A DNA stretch of 64,000 bases from Psychroserpens luteolus (GTDB lineage: Bacteria > Bacteroidota > Bacteroidia > Flavobacteriales > Flavobacteriaceae), in assembly GCF_021032705.1 (NCBI RefSeq), contig NZ_JAHVXI010000003.1, positions 186,001 through 250,000 of the forward strand, written 5' to 3'. Below, one piece after another: positions 1 to 10,376 of the stretch. A model generated the notes under the pieces. That model worked only from the letters and a program-made list of their open reading frames with translations. It ran no database searches and was not told the DNA's origin. Both the position numbers and the translations under genes were made by a program. The number at the start of each line of letters is the position of its first letter. Positions within the stretch are counted from its first letter, which is position 1.

Positions 1-353
1 AACCTTTTCAATATAATATTGTTAGCAAAGGTGAGATTTCTATGATGGTTTTCAATGGTATGTTTACTCATGCCATTCTGAAAAAGGCAAAAGCTGGTGA
101 TTTTAGAGTTCAGGATGATTTTGGCGGAAGTATTGAAAATTATAAACCTACAGATGAAGAAATTGCTTTTGCTGAGGCATCAGTAAAAGCCTGTGCCGAA
201 TTACCTATCTATGCCAGAGTTGATATTTTTGAGGACAATGAAGGCAATATTGCACTTTCAGAATTGGAACTTATTGAACCAGAATTGTGGTTTAGACATT
301 ATAAACCTGCAGCCCTTATGTTGGCAAAAGGCATAAAAGAAAGATTAAGCTAA
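1..353 (+). CDS. ATP-grasp domain protein, C-terminal part (5' end outside window)
   Basis: The reading frame is open to the left edge (first full codon at base 3), so only the last ~117 residues are present. Residues GEISMMVFNG, then HAILK and FRVQDDFGG, match the C-terminal ATP/Mg-binding part of the ATP-grasp family near glutathione synthetase/RimK-like ligases. ELELIEPELWF near the end supplies the acidic residues expected for metal binding. These enzymes join a carboxylate to an amine through an acyl-phosphate; the substrate cannot be told from this fragment. An internal ATG at 42 is inside the conserved domain and is not the true start. Confidence 0.85.
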   Translation, partial: PFQYNIVSKGEISMMVFNGMFTHAILKKAKAGDFRVQDDFGGSIENYKPTDEEIAFAEASVKACAELPIYARVDIFEDNEGNIALSELELIEPELWFRHYKPAALMLAKGIKERLS

Positions 354-380
354 TTACCTACATTTGTAAAAAAATATAAA

Positions 381-1478
381 GTGCCAAAACCAAAAAAAAT
401 CCTCAAGATCATTGGAGGTGTGATCATCTTTTTTACACTGCCTTCGCTCCTATTCTTTGCTTTTATGTATTTTAAATACAATGAAGACCTACCTACTGGT
501 GAGCAAAGCCTAGCAGCAGATAAATTAGCGGTACGAATGCTTAATGCACTTAATCATGATGCATATAAAGCAACCGATTATATTGAATTTACGTTTAAAA
601 AGCGCCATCATTTTAAATGGAATAAAGCTGAAAACACTTGTGAGGTCTACTGGAAAAACATTAGAGTTAACCTCGATCTTACCAATCATGATAATTCTGA
701 GGTTTATGTTTCTGAAGAACTCTATACAGGTGAGAAAGTTCATGATTATATTCATAAGGCTGAAGATCTTTTTAATAATGACACGTTTTGGTTGGTAGCG
801 CCATACAAAGTGTTCGATGAAGGTGTCGAACGCCGACTGGTAAAAACGGAAGATGGCAAAGATGCCCTTTTAGTGACCTATACGAATGGTGGTTCTACTC
901 CTGGAGATTCTTATTTATGGCATTTTGATGATAATGGAAAACCAACAAGCTATCAAATGTGGGTAGATATTTTACCTATTGACGGACTGGAAGCTTCATG
1001 GAGCGATTGGACCACAACTGAAACTGGAATGCAGTTACCTACATTTCATAAGTTATTGGTTTTAGGATTGGAAATTGAAGGAATTAAAACCGAACAATTA
1101 GAACTAAAGGATGGAGACATCACCAATATGGATGTTGTATTTATGAAAACTGGAATATCCAGTCCTATTTCAATTCAAGATATGCAATTAAGATATATGT
1201 ATGCCGAACATGATGAAAATGTGTTTCAAAAGACAATTAAAAATAGATACTTTTTAAATACCTTCAAAAAGAAGTTTTCTGAGTTAAAATCAACTAAAGA
1301 AGATGGACGTTTTATGGACGCAAGGTTTTCAATTTTGATAAACTATAAATCAAAACCAACAGATACGCTTGCTCTTGGTGAACATGGCACTATAGCTTTA
1401 AATGATGTTAAGCATGAATTTTCTGAAGAATTAGTTAATATGGTTAAAGACGAGTTATTGTATTATATAAAGTATTAA
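381..1478 (+). CDS. Membrane-anchored protein of unknown function
   Basis: A 365-residue protein starting at GTG 381, 28 nt after the ATP-grasp gene. Residues 1-9 are basic and followed by one hydrophobic segment (about 10-31), which suggests a single N-terminal membrane anchor with the rest outside the cytoplasm. The body is rich in aromatic and charged residues (YLWHFDDNGKPTSYQMWVD), like other flavobacterial envelope proteins, but I recognise no family. The GTG start is chosen because the hydrophobic segment begins directly after it and no ATG precedes the segment in frame. Confidence 0.7.
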   Translation: MPKPKKILKIIGGVIIFFTLPSLLFFAFMYFKYNEDLPTGEQSLAADKLAVRMLNALNHDAYKATDYIEFTFKKRHHFKWNKAENTCEVYWKNIRVNLDLTNHDNSEVYVSEELYTGEKVHDYIHKAEDLFNNDTFWLVAPYKVFDEGVERRLVKTEDGKDALLVTYTNGGSTPGDSYLWHFDDNGKPTSYQMWVDILPIDGLEASWSDWTTTETGMQLPTFHKLLVLGLEIEGIKTEQLELKDGDITNMDVVFMKTGISSPISIQDMQLRYMYAEHDENVFQKTIKNRYFLNTFKKKFSELKSTKEDGRFMDARFSILINYKSKPTDTLALGEHGTIALNDVKHEFSEELVNMVKDELLYYIKY

Positions 1479-1526
1479 AATCATTGCCTTTTCAAACTAA
1501 GATAATAACCAAAAAATAAAGAGTTT

Positions 1527-1901
1527 ATGAAAGAGATATTTGACCTCACATATAAACTCTTAATGTTTCTATCAAGAATCACAGGCTTTAGCTATAAAGA
1601 GATCAATATCATCATCTGGTTTATTATTATCCCATTATCATGGGCTTTCCTTATAGACAAAATTAGAGGCAAACACTTTTTTAAGATAGGCTTTATACTA
1701 ATCACAATGCTAGCATTACTATTCATAAAAGATTTTTCAGAATTCTCTAATACTCTATTCGATGCTTCTGCTGAGTTTTTAAGAGGCTTTGATAGTATTG
1801 GAAGTAATTATACAACCTCGTCAGTAGTGCTCTGTGTATTAGTTCCTTTAGTTATATATATACTTCTAATTAAGAAAGCTTATTTTAGAAAAACTACATA
1901 A
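1527..1901 (+). CDS. Small integral membrane protein of unknown function
   Basis: A 124-residue protein with three probable membrane segments, at about residues 28-45, 53-70 and 98-115, and short basic loops. It starts at ATG 1527, 48 nt after the preceding gene on the same strand, and may be cotranscribed with it. I recognise no family. It ends 4 nt before the end of a convergent gene. Confidence 0.6.
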   Translation: MKEIFDLTYKLLMFLSRITGFSYKEINIIIWFIIIPLSWAFLIDKIRGKHFFKIGFILITMLALLFIKDFSEFSNTLFDASAEFLRGFDSIGSNYTTSSVVLCVLVPLVIYILLIKKAYFRKTT

Positions 1902-1904
1902 CAT

Positions 1905-2432
1905 CTATTTACTCCGCTGCCCAACAAATTGCTGAGATTTCAGTTTAAACAATACATTAAACGTTGTTAGACTTCCGTAGCTACGTGTGATATATTGTTG
2001 CAGATCTATCTTTTCTTGTTCATCTAAATTCTTACTAGAATTAATTTTTTGTTCCATCACACGCAAGCGATCTCTAACCATCGTAATCTTATGAAAGAAC
2101 TGATTAATCGGTAATTCCTTTCCTTGTAAACTCGTGTCGCCTGGCTCCATAACCAATTTTCCGCCTTTCCATTTATCTGCAATTGGTATCACTTCGGAAA
2201 CATCACTCCAACGCTTTAAAATATGAACAAGGCTACTTTCTACTTCAGCAAAACTTACCGTATCTACATCATCTTCACAAGCCTCAATCACTTCAAAATC
2301 GCTATCAATATCTATAGTTTCTAATCCTTTATCAATAAAGGTTACCCAATAATGCTTTGAAGTTACGTTAGTCACAACGCCTTTTCCAAATTCGCCGTGG
2401 TTAATTCTGGAACCTATTCCTAATAATTGCAT
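1905..2432 (-). CDS. Conserved flavobacterial protein with N-terminal Tudor/KOW-like segment
   Basis: A 175-residue soluble protein on the minus strand with no signal peptide. The first ~45 residues (GIGSRINHGEFGKGVV, then YWVTFIDKGLETI) look like the small beta-barrel found at the C-terminus of UvrD/PcrA helicases, which in this same window reads VGNIVEHARFGKGEVV. The remainder is mostly helical, with a region predicted to pair helices around residues 105-150 (MVRDRLRVMEQKI). Function unknown; a role with nucleic acid or RNA polymerase is only an inference from the barrel resemblance. Start ATG at 2432. Confidence 0.65.
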   Translation of the reverse strand: MQLLGIGSRINHGEFGKGVVTNVTSKHYWVTFIDKGLETIDIDSDFEVIEACEDDVDTVSFAEVESSLVHILKRWSDVSEVIPIADKWKGGKLVMEPGDTSLQGKELPINQFFHKITMVRDRLRVMEQKINSSKNLDEQEKIDLQQYITRSYGSLTTFNVLFKLKSQQFVGQRSK

Positions 2433-2551
2433 ATGTCGTCTATTGTTTTGATGTTAATTTTTGCATAACAATGATACTAATAAAGCTTAAGATTTACTAA
2501 TTTTATAACATCACCAACTCAAAAACTAAAAGTTTTTTAATCCTAACAACC

Positions 2552-3973
2552 ATGCAACTCAAACATTTATTTTTTACACTATTTGGCTTTATTGCACTTA
2601 ACTGTCAGTCTCAAGAAGAACAACATGTATGTCCTTTTGAAAAACAAATCACTATAACACATGATCGTTGTGGTTACGTTGATGTACCTAACAATTGGGA
2701 CGCCAAAAAGGATGGTACAACAAAAATTGCATATATCGTCATTGCATCAAAATCTGAAAACCGTAAAGATGATCCTCTCGTTTTTATTCAAGGTGGTCCA
2801 GGAGGTAGTGTATTGCCTTATGCTAATGTGTTTAGTGGACTGGCGCTTGATCCAGATCGTGATTTTATCATGTATGATCAAAGAGGTATCGGATTTTCAA
2901 ATGAGATCTGCCCAAATTTAAGTGCTTCATTTCTAGAAGTCATGACTGCAGACCTGTCTTTAGACAACGAAGATGAAACGCTTTTAAGCATTAGTTCTGA
3001 GTGTATGAAATCCTTAAGCAATTCAAACTTTAATACAGCATTTGGTACAACGCAAAGCGCTAAAGATCTAGAAGCTTTACGACAGCATTTGGGCTATAAG
3101 CAACTTAATTTATTTGGTGGTTCTTATGGTACGCGTTTGGGTTTAAAATACATGGAATTATATCCTAATAGTATCAGAGCATCAATTCTCTCTGGCCTAT
3201 TTCCTTTGGAAATAAGACTCTATGAAAATATTTACACCAATTTGAACCGTTCACTAGAAAAGCTATTTGACACTTGTGAAAATGATGACAATTGCTCAAG
3301 TAAATACCCAAATTTAAAGGAGAATTTTGAAACCATTTGCAAGCAATTAGATCGTAAAGGGCAATCGTTTATGATTGATGGAGACGAGCTTGTTATAAAT
3401 AAGCAAGACTTTCTATTATTGATTCAACAACTATTATACGATAGACAAACTATAGCTAAAGTACCTTCATTTATAATGGCTTTTAAAACAAACGATTCAC
3501 AGTCTGTGATTCAGTCTATTCAAGCATTTGCATCACGTTTAGGTGTGATAAATGTTGCAGCATATTGGTCTGTAAACGTTAAAGACGAAGGCGCGTTTAA
3601 AAATAAAAGATTCATAGCTAAGGATGAAAAAAAACATCCGAGTTTGGCTAAAGGTATAAGTTTATTTGCTTCAGATCCTGAGGTTATAAAGCTATGGCCT
3701 TCTGAAAACAATTCAAATACTAAAATGAGTGTTGTCGTTTCTGATATTCCAACACTATTAGTAAGTGGTGCATGGGATCCTATCACACCACCTTCAAATG
3801 CAGAAAAAGCAGCAAAGTCATTAAAAAACTCAAGTCATGTGATTTTCCCAACAGATGGTCATTGTCCCATGAATTCTTGTTTCTTTCAAATGGCCATCAG
3901 TTTTTTAAATAATCCAATGGCACACGTCGATGATTCTTGTACAAAATCATCAAGTCCGATTGTGTTTAATTAA
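2552..3973 (+). CDS. Alpha/beta-hydrolase peptidase, tripeptidyl/prolyl aminopeptidase-like (S33 type)
   Basis: 473 residues with an N-terminal export signal ending ALNC, so probably a lipoprotein. Alpha/beta-hydrolase landmarks are in order: oxyanion segment GGPGG near residue 88, YDQRGIGFS near 108, nucleophile elbow GGSYGTRLG (Ser about 191), Asp in SGAWDPITPP near 408 and His in DGHCPMN near 435. This arrangement, with cysteine-rich stretches and a C-terminal TAP-like segment, fits secreted proline-iminopeptidase/tripeptidyl-aminopeptidase relatives that release N-terminal residues from peptides. It stands alone between two minus-strand genes. Exact specificity is unknown. Confidence 0.8.
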   Translation: MQLKHLFFTLFGFIALNCQSQEEQHVCPFEKQITITHDRCGYVDVPNNWDAKKDGTTKIAYIVIASKSENRKDDPLVFIQGGPGGSVLPYANVFSGLALDPDRDFIMYDQRGIGFSNEICPNLSASFLEVMTADLSLDNEDETLLSISSECMKSLSNSNFNTAFGTTQSAKDLEALRQHLGYKQLNLFGGSYGTRLGLKYMELYPNSIRASILSGLFPLEIRLYENIYTNLNRSLEKLFDTCENDDNCSSKYPNLKENFETICKQLDRKGQSFMIDGDELVINKQDFLLLIQQLLYDRQTIAKVPSFIMAFKTNDSQSVIQSIQAFASRLGVINVAAYWSVNVKDEGAFKNKRFIAKDEKKHPSLAKGISLFASDPEVIKLWPSENNSNTKMSVVVSDIPTLLVSGAWDPITPPSNAEKAAKSLKNSSHVIFPTDGHCPMNSCFFQMAISFLNNPMAHVDDSCTKSSSPIVFN

Positions 3974-3976
3974 CTA

Positions 3977-5332
3977 TCAATTAGCAATACAGCCTTGCAT
4001 TTGGAACATTCCTGTAACTTTTAAACCTTTAGTTAAGGTTTCAAATCGCATGTTCTCTGATGTCACGTAGATATCTATTGTAAAGAAATCTTTCACCTCT
4101 TCATTGGTAATCAATCTTACAGTCATGATATAGCCTTTTAAACTATCATCATCTAATAAACTCGTTTCTCTGAAATCTTCCACTTCTCCTATAAAATCAA
4201 AGCAGCCAAAATTTGGAACGTCCTTACTAGGAAAATATGCAGTAAACTCATCACTATACGAAACCTCACTAGACTCATCTTTGGTATGAATGTCTAATAC
4301 AAATGCAATTCCGCTAACGTGTATATTCAACTTTTTCTCAGTGAGATAGCGTTGTCTGTTCTTTGCATAGTCGGTTGCATAATACCAAATACCAAAGGTA
4401 TTTTTGGCTTTACCCGAAACAATGGCTTCTAAGTTATCAACATTTTCCCATTCTTGAATGTCACGATGTTCAACATCAACCACATAGTTGGTTTTAACAA
4501 CTGGCAATAAAGTCATTGGTTCTCCTCGCTGTAAAACACCTTTGAAATCAACATCTTTAAATTCTATGCTAGACGTAACAATACCTTTATCTAGATCACC
4601 TTCAGCTTTTGTCATAGCCATTGCAAAATAGTCTTTAAGAATTTGACTTCCATCTTTGTTATTAAACCTGTTAAACCCAAAAATCCCACTCCATGTATTA
4701 TTTAAACCATGAGTGTTCGATTTGGTTATAGTGAGTCCAATATCATTTGTACATGTTGGAATTTCCATTGTTGCTCTATCCTGAAAATAATCCTTGTGTT
4801 CTAATTGCGTTTTGAAAACTGTATTATTCTCTTCATTGGTGTAACCAGTTAATCCATGATAATTAATACCCTCTTCATCAAAAGTATATGGCATAGCGAT
4901 ATGTCCTTTCTCTAAATTACTGAAATTATAAGCAATTGAAATAGCTTTAAATGCATCATCCTCAAGCGCCACTTTATGACTTTTATTAGAATCATTAAAT
5001 TCTGAATGATATAATATCGCATAAGATTTAATCTCGTTAACTGCAAGCTCTTTTTCAAAACGTGCTTCCATAAGTTCCACAACAGTATCAGAATTTAATG
5101 AATAAGCACCACTTTCATCAAAAACATATAAGAAGCCAATAATATCGCCATTTGGTTTTTCATAAGCAGAAATAGGCGCATAATTACCTTGCTGTTGCAT
5201 TCCTGTATAACACATTAGATAAGCATAGTAAGGTTGTAATGCTTTGAAAAGTTCATTTTCTGAAGTTTCCAACGACTGTTCCTTTGGTGCATTCTTATTA
5301 GTTTTCTTGTTAAAAAAATCGAATAATCCCAT
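3977..5332 (-). CDS. Protein of unknown function, cytoplasmic, MGLFDFF N-terminus
   Basis: 451 residues from ATG 5332 on the minus strand. A longer frame begins at 5398, but it adds a stretch unlike the rest, and the MGLFDFFNKK opening is a common start of flavobacterial cytoplasmic proteins. There is no signal peptide or membrane segment. I recognise no domain with confidence; the C-terminal half (VSGIAFVLDIHTKDES onward) looks like two beta-rich modules. It is divergent from uvrA across a 182-nt gap that must hold both promoters. Confidence 0.65.
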   Translation of the reverse strand: MGLFDFFNKKTNKNAPKEQSLETSENELFKALQPYYAYLMCYTGMQQQGNYAPISAYEKPNGDIIGFLYVFDESGAYSLNSDTVVELMEARFEKELAVNEIKSYAILYHSEFNDSNKSHKVALEDDAFKAISIAYNFSNLEKGHIAMPYTFDEEGINYHGLTGYTNEENNTVFKTQLEHKDYFQDRATMEIPTCTNDIGLTITKSNTHGLNNTWSGIFGFNRFNNKDGSQILKDYFAMAMTKAEGDLDKGIVTSSIEFKDVDFKGVLQRGEPMTLLPVVKTNYVVDVEHRDIQEWENVDNLEAIVSGKAKNTFGIWYYATDYAKNRQRYLTEKKLNIHVSGIAFVLDIHTKDESSEVSYSDEFTAYFPSKDVPNFGCFDFIGEVEDFRETSLLDDDSLKGYIMTVRLITNEEVKDFFTIDIYVTSENMRFETLTKGLKVTGMFQMQGCIAN

Positions 5333-5468
5333 AGTTGTTTTTAATGAAAATTTTGGAAAACAAGGTAAGGAAAACGAATAAGCTTTAACGACAAACATGA
5401 TGGAAATTAGAGCAAACTTTTAACATAACCCTAAATGAATCAAGCTTACATTTTAAGCTTAAAATCAG

Positions 5469-5476
5469 TACCTTTG
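5469..5476 (+). promoter_or_regulatory. Probable -7 element of the uvrA promoter
   Basis: TACCTTTG matches the Bacteroidota -7 consensus TAnnTTTG and lies 38 nt before the uvrA ATG. A weak -33 (TTA in place of TTG) lies about 20 nt upstream. Prediction only. Confidence 0.45.
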
Positions 5477-5514
5477 CAACTTTGCTATTTAATCACATAA
5501 TTTCAATACCATAT

Positions 5515-8346
5515 ATGAGCACATTTGACGACGCTATTGAGGTAAAAGGTGCCAGAGTGCATAACCTTAAAAACATTGATGTTACTATTCCACGAGAGCA
5601 ATTGGTAGTGATTACTGGTTTGTCTGGAAGCGGTAAATCATCATTAGCGTTTGATACCATTTATGCAGAAGGACAACGTCGTTATATTGAAACCTTTTCT
5701 GCTTATGCACGTCAGTTTCTTGGTGGATTAGAACGTCCAGATGTAGACAAAATTGACGGACTCTCTCCTGTGATTGCCATAGAGCAAAAAACAACAAGTA
5801 AATCACCTCGATCTACCGTTGGTACCATTACAGAGATTTACGATTTCTTGCGTTTACTTTATGCACGCGCTAGTGATGCTTACAGTTATAATTCTGGTGA
5901 AAAAATGGTGAGTTATAGTGATGAGCAAATTAAAGAACTCATTAAAGAAAGCTACAAAGGAAAGCGCATCAATGTGCTATCACCTATTGTGCGCTCTCGT
6001 AAAGGCCATTATCGTGAGCTATTTGAGCAAATTGCGAAGCAAGGATTTGTAAAAGTAAGAACAGATGGTGAGGTTCGTGACCTTGAAAAAGGCATGAAGC
6101 TAGATCGTTATAAAACGCATGATATTGAAATTGTTATTGATCGCTTAAAAATTGATGACTCAGACGATAACGATAAACGTCTCTCAGAAACCATTAACAC
6201 AGCCATGTATCATGGCGATGATGTGCTTATGGTACTCGATCATGACACAGAAGAAACACGTTATTTTAGTAGAAATTTGATGTGTCCATCTTCTGGGATT
6301 TCATATCCAAACCCAGAACCAAATAATTTCTCATTTAACTCACCAAAAGGTGCTTGTCCTACATGTAATGGCATTGGTACGCTGTATCAAGTGAACGAAA
6401 ATAAAATAGTTCCTGATGATACGATTTCTATAAAAACGGGAGCATTAGTGCCTCATGGACCACAAAAGAATAGTTGGATTTTCAAACAGTTTGAAACCAT
6501 TGCTCAGCGCTTCAATTTTAGTTTAGCAGACCCTTTCAAAGACATTCCAGAAGAAGCTAAACAAATGATTATGTATGGTGGTAATGATAAATTTTCTGTG
6601 GAAAGTAAAACACTTGGTGTTACTCGCGAATACAAAATAGATTTTGAAGGTGTTGCAAACTTTATTGAAAGTCAGTACAAAAATGCCGAAACCACATCCT
6701 TAAAACGATGGGCAAAAGATTATATGGACAAAGTGAAATGTCCAACGTGTGAAGGGTCTCGCTTAAGAAAAGAATCGTTATACTTTAAGGTTAATGGTTT
6801 AAATATTGCTGAGCTTGCACATAAAGATATTGTTGATCTTGCGGAATGGTTCGATGCTATCAATGAAAATCTTAGTGAGAAGCAATTTAAAATTGCCGAA
6901 GAAATTATAAAAGAGATCAAAGCCCGATTACAATTTTTATTAGATGTTGGACTCAACTACTTATCTCTCAATCGCAGTTCAAAATCATTGTCTGGTGGCG
7001 AGGCACAACGTATTAGGTTGGCTACTCAAATTGGATCACAATTGGTTGGTGTGCTCTATATTTTAGACGAACCAAGTATTGGATTACACCAACGTGACAA
7101 TGAGAAACTAATCAACTCTCTAGTTTCACTTAGAGATATTGGAAACTCAGTTATTGTAGTAGAGCACGATAAAGATATGATTGAGCGTGCCGATTATGTG
7201 ATCGATATAGGACCTAAAGCGGGTAAATATGGTGGTGAAATCATAAGCATTGGAAATCCGGAAGAACTTCTAACCCATGATACACTAACAGCAGATTACC
7301 TAAATGGCAAGAAAGAGATTCCTGTTCCGAAGAAGCGCCGAAAAGGAAATGGTAAAAAAATAGAGCTTAAAGGTTGTACAGGTAATAACTTAAAGAACGT
7401 TTCGGTCGAATTCCCTTTAGGAAAAATGATAGGTGTTACTGGTGTTTCAGGAAGTGGAAAATCAACACTTATCAATGAAACACTATATCCAATTATGAAT
7501 GCTTATTACTTTAATGGTGTGAAGAAACCAATGCCATATAAGAGCATTAAAGGGTTAGAGCATTGTGATAAAGTCATTGACATCAATCAATCTCCTATTG
7601 GTAGAACACCGCGAAGCAATCCTGCAACCTATACTGGAACATTTAGTGAAATAAGAAGTTTGTTTGCTAAAATACCTGAAGCCATGATACGTGGTTACAA
7701 ACCAGGACGTTTCAGTTTTAATGTCAAAGGAGGACGCTGTGAAACTTGTCAAGGAGGAGGATTACGAGTGATAGAAATGAATTTTCTTCCAGATGTTTAT
7801 GTCGAATGTGAAACTTGCCAGGGCAAGCGTTTTAATAGAGAGACCTTAGAAATTCGTTACAAGGGTAAATCGATAAGTGATGTTTTGGATATGACCATTT
7901 CAGAAGCTGTAGACTTTTTTGAACATATTCCTAAGATTTATAAAAAACTTAAAACTATAAAAGATGTTGGCTTAGGTTACATTACTCTTGGGCAACAAAG
8001 TACAACACTTTCTGGTGGTGAAGCGCAACGTATTAAACTTGCAACCGAATTGAGCAAACGCGATACTGGAAACACGTTTTATATTCTTGACGAACCCACT
8101 ACAGGTTTACATTTTGAGGATATTAGAGTCTTAATGTTAGTATTAAACGAATTAGTAGATAAAGGTAATACTGTTCTAATTATTGAACATAATCTTGACG
8201 TTATCAAAATGGCAGACTATATTATTGATATTGGATATGAAGGCGGTCAAGGTGGTGGAAACGTAGTAGCTAAAGGCTCTCCCGAAGATATCATAAAAGA
8301 TAAAAAGAGTTACACTGCAAAGTTTCTTAAAAAAGAACTAAATTAG
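5515..8346 (+). CDS. uvrA: Excinuclease ABC subunit UvrA
   Basis: 943 residues, the normal UvrA length. UvrA is the dimeric ATPase that recognises bulky DNA lesions and loads UvrB in nucleotide excision repair. Seen in sequence: first Walker A GLSGSGKS (residues 35-42), DNA-binding zinc-finger cysteines CPTCNG and CPTCEGSRL, first signature LSGGEAQRI, second Walker [10 protein letters not shown], second zinc module [17 protein letters not shown], second signature LSGGEAQRI and Walker [15 protein letters not shown] 5515 is preferred over the longer frame from 5482 because [20 protein letters not shown] is the usual N-terminus and the 33-nt extension overlaps the leader. Confidence 0.98.
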   Translation: MSTFDDAIEVKGARVHNLKNIDVTIPREQLVVITGLSGSGKSSLAFDTIYAEGQRRYIETFSAYARQFLGGLERPDVDKIDGLSPVIAIEQKTTSKSPRSTVGTITEIYDFLRLLYARASDAYSYNSGEKMVSYSDEQIKELIKESYKGKRINVLSPIVRSRKGHYRELFEQIAKQGFVKVRTDGEVRDLEKGMKLDRYKTHDIEIVIDRLKIDDSDDNDKRLSETINTAMYHGDDVLMVLDHDTEETRYFSRNLMCPSSGISYPNPEPNNFSFNSPKGACPTCNGIGTLYQVNENKIVPDDTISIKTGALVPHGPQKNSWIFKQFETIAQRFNFSLADPFKDIPEEAKQMIMYGGNDKFSVESKTLGVTREYKIDFEGVANFIESQYKNAETTSLKRWAKDYMDKVKCPTCEGSRLRKESLYFKVNGLNIAELAHKDIVDLAEWFDAINENLSEKQFKIAEEIIKEIKARLQFLLDVGLNYLSLNRSSKSLSGGEAQRIRLATQIGSQLVGVLYILDEPSIGLHQRDNEKLINSLVSLRDIGNSVIVVEHDKDMIERADYVIDIGPKAGKYGGEIISIGNPEELLTHDTLTADYLNGKKEIPVPKKRRKGNGKKIELKGCTGNNLKNVSVEFPLGKMIGVTGVSGSGKSTLINETLYPIMNAYYFNGVKKPMPYKSIKGLEHCDKVIDINQSPIGRTPRSNPATYTGTFSEIRSLFAKIPEAMIRGYKPGRFSFNVKGGRCETCQGGGLRVIEMNFLPDVYVECETCQGKRFNRETLEIRYKGKSISDVLDMTISEAVDFFEHIPKIYKKLKTIKDVGLGYITLGQQSTTLSGGEAQRIKLATELSKRDTGNTFYILDEPTTGLHFEDIRVLMLVLNELVDKGNTVLIIEHNLDVIKMADYIIDIGYEGGQGGGNVVAKGSPEDIIKDKKSYTAKFLKKELN

Positions 8347-8383
8347 CAGGTTGACATAAATTTAAAATAAAGACAAAACATAT

Positions 8384-9073
8384 ATGAGAAAAGAACAACA
8401 TCACAAAGGTTGGAATGAGATAAAAACAAACGACTCTTGGGCAATTTTTAAAATCATGGGCGAATTCGTAAATGGATACGAAAAGCTAAGTAAAATTGGA
8501 CCATGTGTCTCTATTTTTGGTTCGGCAAGAACAAAGCCTGATCATAAGTATTATAAACTAGCTGAAGAAGTTGCTACTAAAATAGTAGAGCATGGATATG
8601 GTGTGATTACTGGTGGTGGACCAGGTATTATGGAAGCTGGTAACAAAGGAGCTCATATTGCTGGAGGAACATCGGTTGGACTTAATATCGAATTACCGTT
8701 TGAGCAACATGACAATCCTTATATTGATAACGATAAAAGTTTAGATTTTGATTATTTCTTCGTAAGAAAGGTCATGTTTGTGAAATACTCGCAAGGTTTT
8801 GTTGTGATGCCAGGAGGTTTTGGAACACTTGATGAGCTTTTTGAAGCAATTACATTAATCCAAACCAATAAGATAGAAAAATTCCCAATTATCCTTGTTG
8901 GAACTGAATTCTGGGATGGTTTAATGGATTGGATTAAACAAACTCTACTTGACGCTCACAGTAATATTAGTGCTAAAGATTTAGATTTAATTCACGTTGT
9001 AGATACAGGTGAGGAAGTGATTACTATACTTGATAAATTCTATAAAGAATATGGATTAAGTCCGAATTTCTAA
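8384..9073 (+). CDS. LOG-family protein (TIGR00730), nucleoside 5'-monophosphate phosphoribohydrolase-like
   Basis: 229 residues with a Rossmann-type fold. SIFGSAR near residue 45, GYGVITGGGPGIMEAGNKGA and the signature PGGFGTLDELFEA near residue 147 are the defining motifs of the LOG/lysine-decarboxylase-like family. Characterised members remove the base from cytokinin- and purine-type nucleoside monophosphates, releasing ribose 5-phosphate. The usual annotation 'lysine decarboxylase' is historical. It follows uvrA by 37 nt and could be read from the same transcript. Confidence 0.9.
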   Translation: MRKEQHHKGWNEIKTNDSWAIFKIMGEFVNGYEKLSKIGPCVSIFGSARTKPDHKYYKLAEEVATKIVEHGYGVITGGGPGIMEAGNKGAHIAGGTSVGLNIELPFEQHDNPYIDNDKSLDFDYFFVRKVMFVKYSQGFVVMPGGFGTLDELFEAITLIQTNKIEKFPIILVGTEFWDGLMDWIKQTLLDAHSNISAKDLDLIHVVDTGEEVITILDKFYKEYGLSPNF

Positions 9074-9107
9074 GCAAACAATAATAACAAATTTCAAGAT
9101 TGCCGCT

Positions 9108-10376
9108 ATGATTAAGAAATTATGTCTTACAGTTTTTGCGTGCGCATTAACGTTTCAATCCCTTTCTGCGCAAGAAAACTTTAAACTTATGTTTTATAAC
9201 TTACTTAATTTTCCATTAGAAGATGCAGTTCCTAATCGTCTACAATACCTTGAATTGGTATTGGATGATTATAGACCTGATTTATTTATGGTGTGTGAAT
9301 TAAATAATGTTAATGGAGCAAATACCATTTTAAGTTCTCTCCAATTCATAAATCCAGACTACCAAGGTGCAACATTTGAGCTTAACACCTCTGACGATAG
9401 TGGAAGCAATCAAAATGATCTACAGCAACTCCTATATTATGATAGTTCTAAATTTATTTTAGAAAGTCAAAACATTGTAACAACCATTTTTAGAGATTTT
9501 AATCACTACAGACTAAGACTTAACTCTGTAAATCAAAATACGAATCCAGTTATATTAGATGTGATTGTTTGCCATTTAAAAGCCTCACAGGGTACTACCA
9601 ACCAAAATTTACGTTTGCAAATGGTTAATGATTTAACTACTTATCTTGATACATTTCCTGTGAATAGTAATATTGTCTTAGCAGGAGATTTTAATGTTTA
9701 CACAAGTTCTGAACCTGCATTTCAAGAGCTTATAGATACAGCCAACAACAATGTTATCAAATTTGAGGATCCTGCAGATCGTATTGGAAGCTGGCATACC
9801 AATTCAAATTTTATAGATGTGATGACCCAGTCTACACGTACTCAAACAGGGCTTGGTGGTAGTACTGGAGGTTTTGATGATCGTTTTGACTTTATAATGA
9901 CATCAGCATTTATGAATTCAAATCCCGAATTGACATTTGTTCTAGATAGCTATGATGTCTACGGAAATAACGAGAATTTTCAGTGTTTTAACCAAGAAAT
10001 TAATTCGTCAGACTGTGCTGGAGCCGACTTTTCCTTTGCCATTAGAGACGCATTATACAATTTTAGCGACCATCTTCCCGTTACATTAGAACTCCAAACC
10101 AATCAATCATTAAGTGTTGATGAAATCTTGGTTGAAGATGCAATCACTATTATTGGCACAAACGTTGTTGATGAAACTCTAAAACTTAAAGTGAAGCCTA
10201 GTTTAGAAAACAATATATCCCTTTCGATATATAATAGTCTAGGACAACTTGTAAAAACTGTTAACGCTAAAAATTCGTTAATAACAGTAGATGCTACCTC
10301 ATTTGCAAATGGTATCTATTATATTACGAGCTCTAAATTTCAGTTTGAACCCTTAAAATTTGTAGTTGCGCATTGA
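9108..10376 (+). CDS. Secreted endonuclease/exonuclease/phosphatase (EEP) family protein with T9SS tail
   Basis: 422 residues. A signal peptide ends near FQSLSAQE (about residue 22). The EEP fold is shown by MFYNLLNF, DLFMVCELN (metal-binding Glu), VCHLKAS, AGDFNVYTS (catalytic Asp/Asn) and the terminal SDHLPV. The last ~70 residues (SIYNSLGQLVKTV, then FANGIYYI) form a type A sorting domain used by the type IX secretion system, so the enzyme is exported and likely anchored or released at the surface. Substrate may be nucleic acid or a phosphoester. The stop overlaps the next start, so the two are translationally coupled. Confidence 0.88.
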   Translation: MIKKLCLTVFACALTFQSLSAQENFKLMFYNLLNFPLEDAVPNRLQYLELVLDDYRPDLFMVCELNNVNGANTILSSLQFINPDYQGATFELNTSDDSGSNQNDLQQLLYYDSSKFILESQNIVTTIFRDFNHYRLRLNSVNQNTNPVILDVIVCHLKASQGTTNQNLRLQMVNDLTTYLDTFPVNSNIVLAGDFNVYTSSEPAFQELIDTANNNVIKFEDPADRIGSWHTNSNFIDVMTQSTRTQTGLGGSTGGFDDRFDFIMTSAFMNSNPELTFVLDSYDVYGNNENFQCFNQEINSSDCAGADFSFAIRDALYNFSDHLPVTLELQTNQSLSVDEILVEDAITIIGTNVVDETLKLKVKPSLENNISLSIYNSLGQLVKTVNAKNSLITVDATSFANGIYYITSSKFQFEPLKFVVAH

